Source of the DNA: Erwinia sp.
GTDB taxonomy: Bacteria; Pseudomonadota; Gammaproteobacteria; Enterobacterales; Enterobacteriaceae
DNA: 7,868 nucleotides
NCBI GenBank assembly: GCA_003512805.1
Contig: DOOK01000354.1
Location: 1-7,868 of the forward strand
Direction of reading: 5' to 3'
The notes under the pieces are model-generated. The model was not told the origin of the DNA. It worked only from the letters and a program-made list of their open reading frames with translations, and did not search any database. This document shows positions 7,477 through 7,868 of this stretch, in pieces. Each line of letters starts with the position of its first letter. Within the stretch, counting starts at the first letter, position 1. The translations under genes and the position numbers were made by a program.

Positions 7477-7496
7477 ATTGGCGTGACGTTGCAAAA

Positions 7497-7868
7497 TCAG
7501 TAAAAAGAGTGCTCGCCGCGCTGGTGCTCGGTCAGATCGCGCACGCCTTTCAGCTCGGGGAAAGTCGCCAGCAGCTCTTTCTCGATACCTTCTTTCAGGG
7601 TCACATCAACCATTGAACAACCGTTACAGCCGCCGCCAAACTGCAGGATAGCGAAGCCGTCATCGGTGATTTCCATCAGCGACACCTTGCCGCCGTGGCT
7701 GGCCAGCTGGGGATTAATGGTAGCCTGCAGCTGATATTCCACGCGCTCGATCAGCGGTGCGTCATCGCTCACCTTACGCATTTTGGCGTTGGGCGCCTTC
7801 AGTGTCAGCTGAGAGCCGAGGTTATCGGTGACGAAATCAATCTCGGCGTCTTCCAGATATGGCGCGCT
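7497..7868 (-). CDS. nfuA: Fe-S biogenesis carrier NfuA, 3' part (start beyond window)
   Basis: The last 123 residues of NfuA are visible, running in from the right edge. NfuA is a cytoplasmic A-type/Nfu fusion carrier that holds a [4Fe-4S] cluster at a dimer interface and delivers it to targets such as aconitase and the lipoyl synthase. The visible part begins [12 protein letters not shown], matching E. coli NfuA from Ser69, so about 68 residues of the degenerate A-type domain lie outside. If the missing part is of usual length, the total is 191 residues as in E. coli. The Nfu domain contains FGGGCNGCS, whose CxxC cysteines (codons 7628-7626 and 7619-7617) would be Cys149 and Cys152. The C-terminus is [10 protein letters not shown]. 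The internal ATG at 7781 is not the start, because the frame stays open and conserved up to the edge. nfuA converges on malPQ, and the two are insulated by two terminators. Confidence 0.97.
   Translation of the reverse strand, partial: SAPYLEDAEIDFVTDNLGSQLTLKAPNAKMRKVSDDAPLIERVEYQLQATINPQLASHGGKVSLMEITDDGFAILQFGGGCNGCSMVDVTLKEGIEKELLATFPELKGVRDLTEHQRGEHSFY

Overview
The window reads as the end of a short-read assembly contig from a gamma-proteobacterium of the order Enterobacterales. Five full-length genes and one partial gene give proteins that align almost end to end with the Escherichia coli proteins GlpE, GlpG, GlpR, MalP, MalQ and NfuA, as recalled from memory. The genus cannot be fixed from the sequence. 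The gene order, with malT and gntT missing from their E. coli places, suggests a lineage other than Escherichia/Salmonella, possibly Erwiniaceae, but that is a guess.

Layout. Bases 1-17 are an Illumina paired-end adapter end and not genomic DNA. glpE (rhodanese), glpG (rhomboid intramembrane protease) and glpR (DeoR-family repressor of the glycerol-3-phosphate regulon) follow on the plus strand as a compact operon. A small membrane-anchored protein with four cysteines and no recognised family lies 51 bp after glpR and is probably co-transcribed. A 218-bp non-coding stretch with three hairpins precedes malP (maltodextrin phosphorylase), which overlaps malQ (4-alpha-glucanotransferase) by 8 bp. 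malQ ends at a strong, bidirectional intrinsic terminator. A 330-bp gap then holds a possible 37-codon minus-strand ORF, a promoter-like extended -10 and the terminator of nfuA. The 3' two thirds of nfuA (Fe-S carrier) enters from the right edge on the minus strand.

How the genes work together. MalQ joins and rearranges short maltodextrins and releases glucose. MalP phosphorolyses the longer chains to glucose-1-phosphate. Together they are the cytoplasmic core of maltose/maltodextrin (and glycogen-derived dextrin) use. GlpR controls glycerol-3-phosphate metabolism. GlpE and GlpG share its operon without an established role in glycerol metabolism. NfuA serves Fe-S cluster delivery and is a separate unit.

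Most notable points. The malT regulator gene, the rtc genes and gntT, which adjoin these genes in E. coli, are absent here, and no convincing MalT boxes precede malP. MalQ carries His in place of the near-invariant active-site Arg two residues before its nucleophile. An unrecognised cysteine-rich small protein occupies the malT/rtc slot. I see no mobile element, CRISPR array, tRNA or rRNA, and no clear novel multi-gene system.
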